Source of the DNA: UBA10649 sp044233495
GTDB lineage: Bacteria > Actinomycetota > Actinomycetes > S36-B12
NCBI GenBank assembly: GCA_044233495.1
Contig: JBIIJX010000164.1
Span: forward strand, 1-5,690
Direction of reading: 5' to 3'
DNA length: 5,690 nucleotides
The notes beneath the pieces were generated by a model. That model was given only the letters and a program-made list of their open reading frames with translations, did not search any database and was not told where the DNA came from. Shown one piece after another: positions 5,635-5,690 of the stretch. Each line of letters starts with the position of its first letter. Positions within the stretch are counted from its first letter, which is position 1. Both the position numbers and the translations under genes were made by a program.

Positions 5635-5690
5635 CCTGACCCGGCAGCTCAGTGCTTGAGCGCGCTGGGTTCCTCTACGTGCGTCAGCTC
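5635..5690. other. Right-edge segment with two possible partial genes
   Basis: After the ferredoxin stop, two short open readings reach the window edge. On the minus strand, 13 codons enter from 5690 and stop at 5651-5649 (peptide ELTHVEEPSALKH), which would be the tail of a convergent gene. On the plus strand a GTG at 5652 opens 13 codons (LERAGFLYVRQL after the start) with no clear Shine-Dalgarno sequence. Both have GC-rich third positions and I cannot choose between them. A 5-base inverted repeat (GCTCA / TGAGC, 5647-5661) with a 5-base loop lacks a following T-run, so it is not called a terminator. Confidence 0.3.

Noticed and set aside
5647..5661. Inverted repeat GCTCA / TGAGC as a transcription terminator
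   Set aside because: Only a 5-base stem with a 5-base loop and no T-run after it; expected by chance in GC-rich DNA.

Overview
This window is a compact, single-strand catabolic gene block from a high-GC bacterium, most likely an actinobacterium. The GC-rich codon use, the ATGA stop/start overlaps and the IclR-type regulator fit that, but the sequence alone does not fix a genus. Apart from a few tens of bases at the right edge, everything reads on the + strand with almost no spacing. It therefore looks like one transcription unit whose promoter lies to the left of the window or inside its first gene.

Layout, left to right: the 3' part of an unrecognised gene (to 565); an IclR-family regulator overlapping it by ATGA (562-1428); a 2-keto-4-pentenoate (2-hydroxypenta-2,4-dienoate) hydratase (1469-2263); an acylating acetaldehyde dehydrogenase (2276-3217); a 4-hydroxy-2-oxovalerate aldolase (3214-4245); a 4-oxalocrotonate decarboxylase (4242-5042); a 4-oxalocrotonate tautomerase (5059-5256); and a Rieske [2Fe-2S] ferredoxin with a TTG start (5260-5634). 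The last 56 bases hold no gene that can be assigned with confidence.

Together the five enzymes make up the lower half of a catechol-type meta-cleavage pathway. The tautomerase and decarboxylase convert 2-hydroxymuconate (4-oxalocrotonate) to 2-hydroxypenta-2,4-dienoate. The hydratase gives 4-hydroxy-2-oxovalerate. The aldolase splits this to pyruvate and acetaldehyde, and the dehydrogenase converts the acetaldehyde to acetyl-CoA. The tautomerase/decarboxylase pair implies the dehydrogenase (4-oxalocrotonate) branch, so a semialdehyde dehydrogenase and a ring-cleavage dioxygenase should be encoded outside the window. The Rieske protein has a CPAHLW-type second cluster motif, reminiscent of ferredoxins of multicomponent diiron monooxygenases such as TmoC. 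This suggests that an upper-pathway oxygenase lies nearby.

The most striking feature not explained by gene content is compositional. The dehydrogenase/aldolase pair (about 2276-4241) uses codons unlike the genes on both sides. It runs from strongly G-ending (GCG, GTG, TTG, GAT, CAT) in the dehydrogenase to strongly C-ending (GCC, CTC, GTC, ATC) in the aldolase, so GC skew flips sign near 3100-3500. The simplest reading is a transferred two-gene cassette lying between two FAH-family paralogues. The pathway itself is well known. I see no convincing wholly new system, but several residue deviations (Leu for Asn in the hydratase, Asn for Asp in the dehydrogenase) and the unknown first gene merit a second look.
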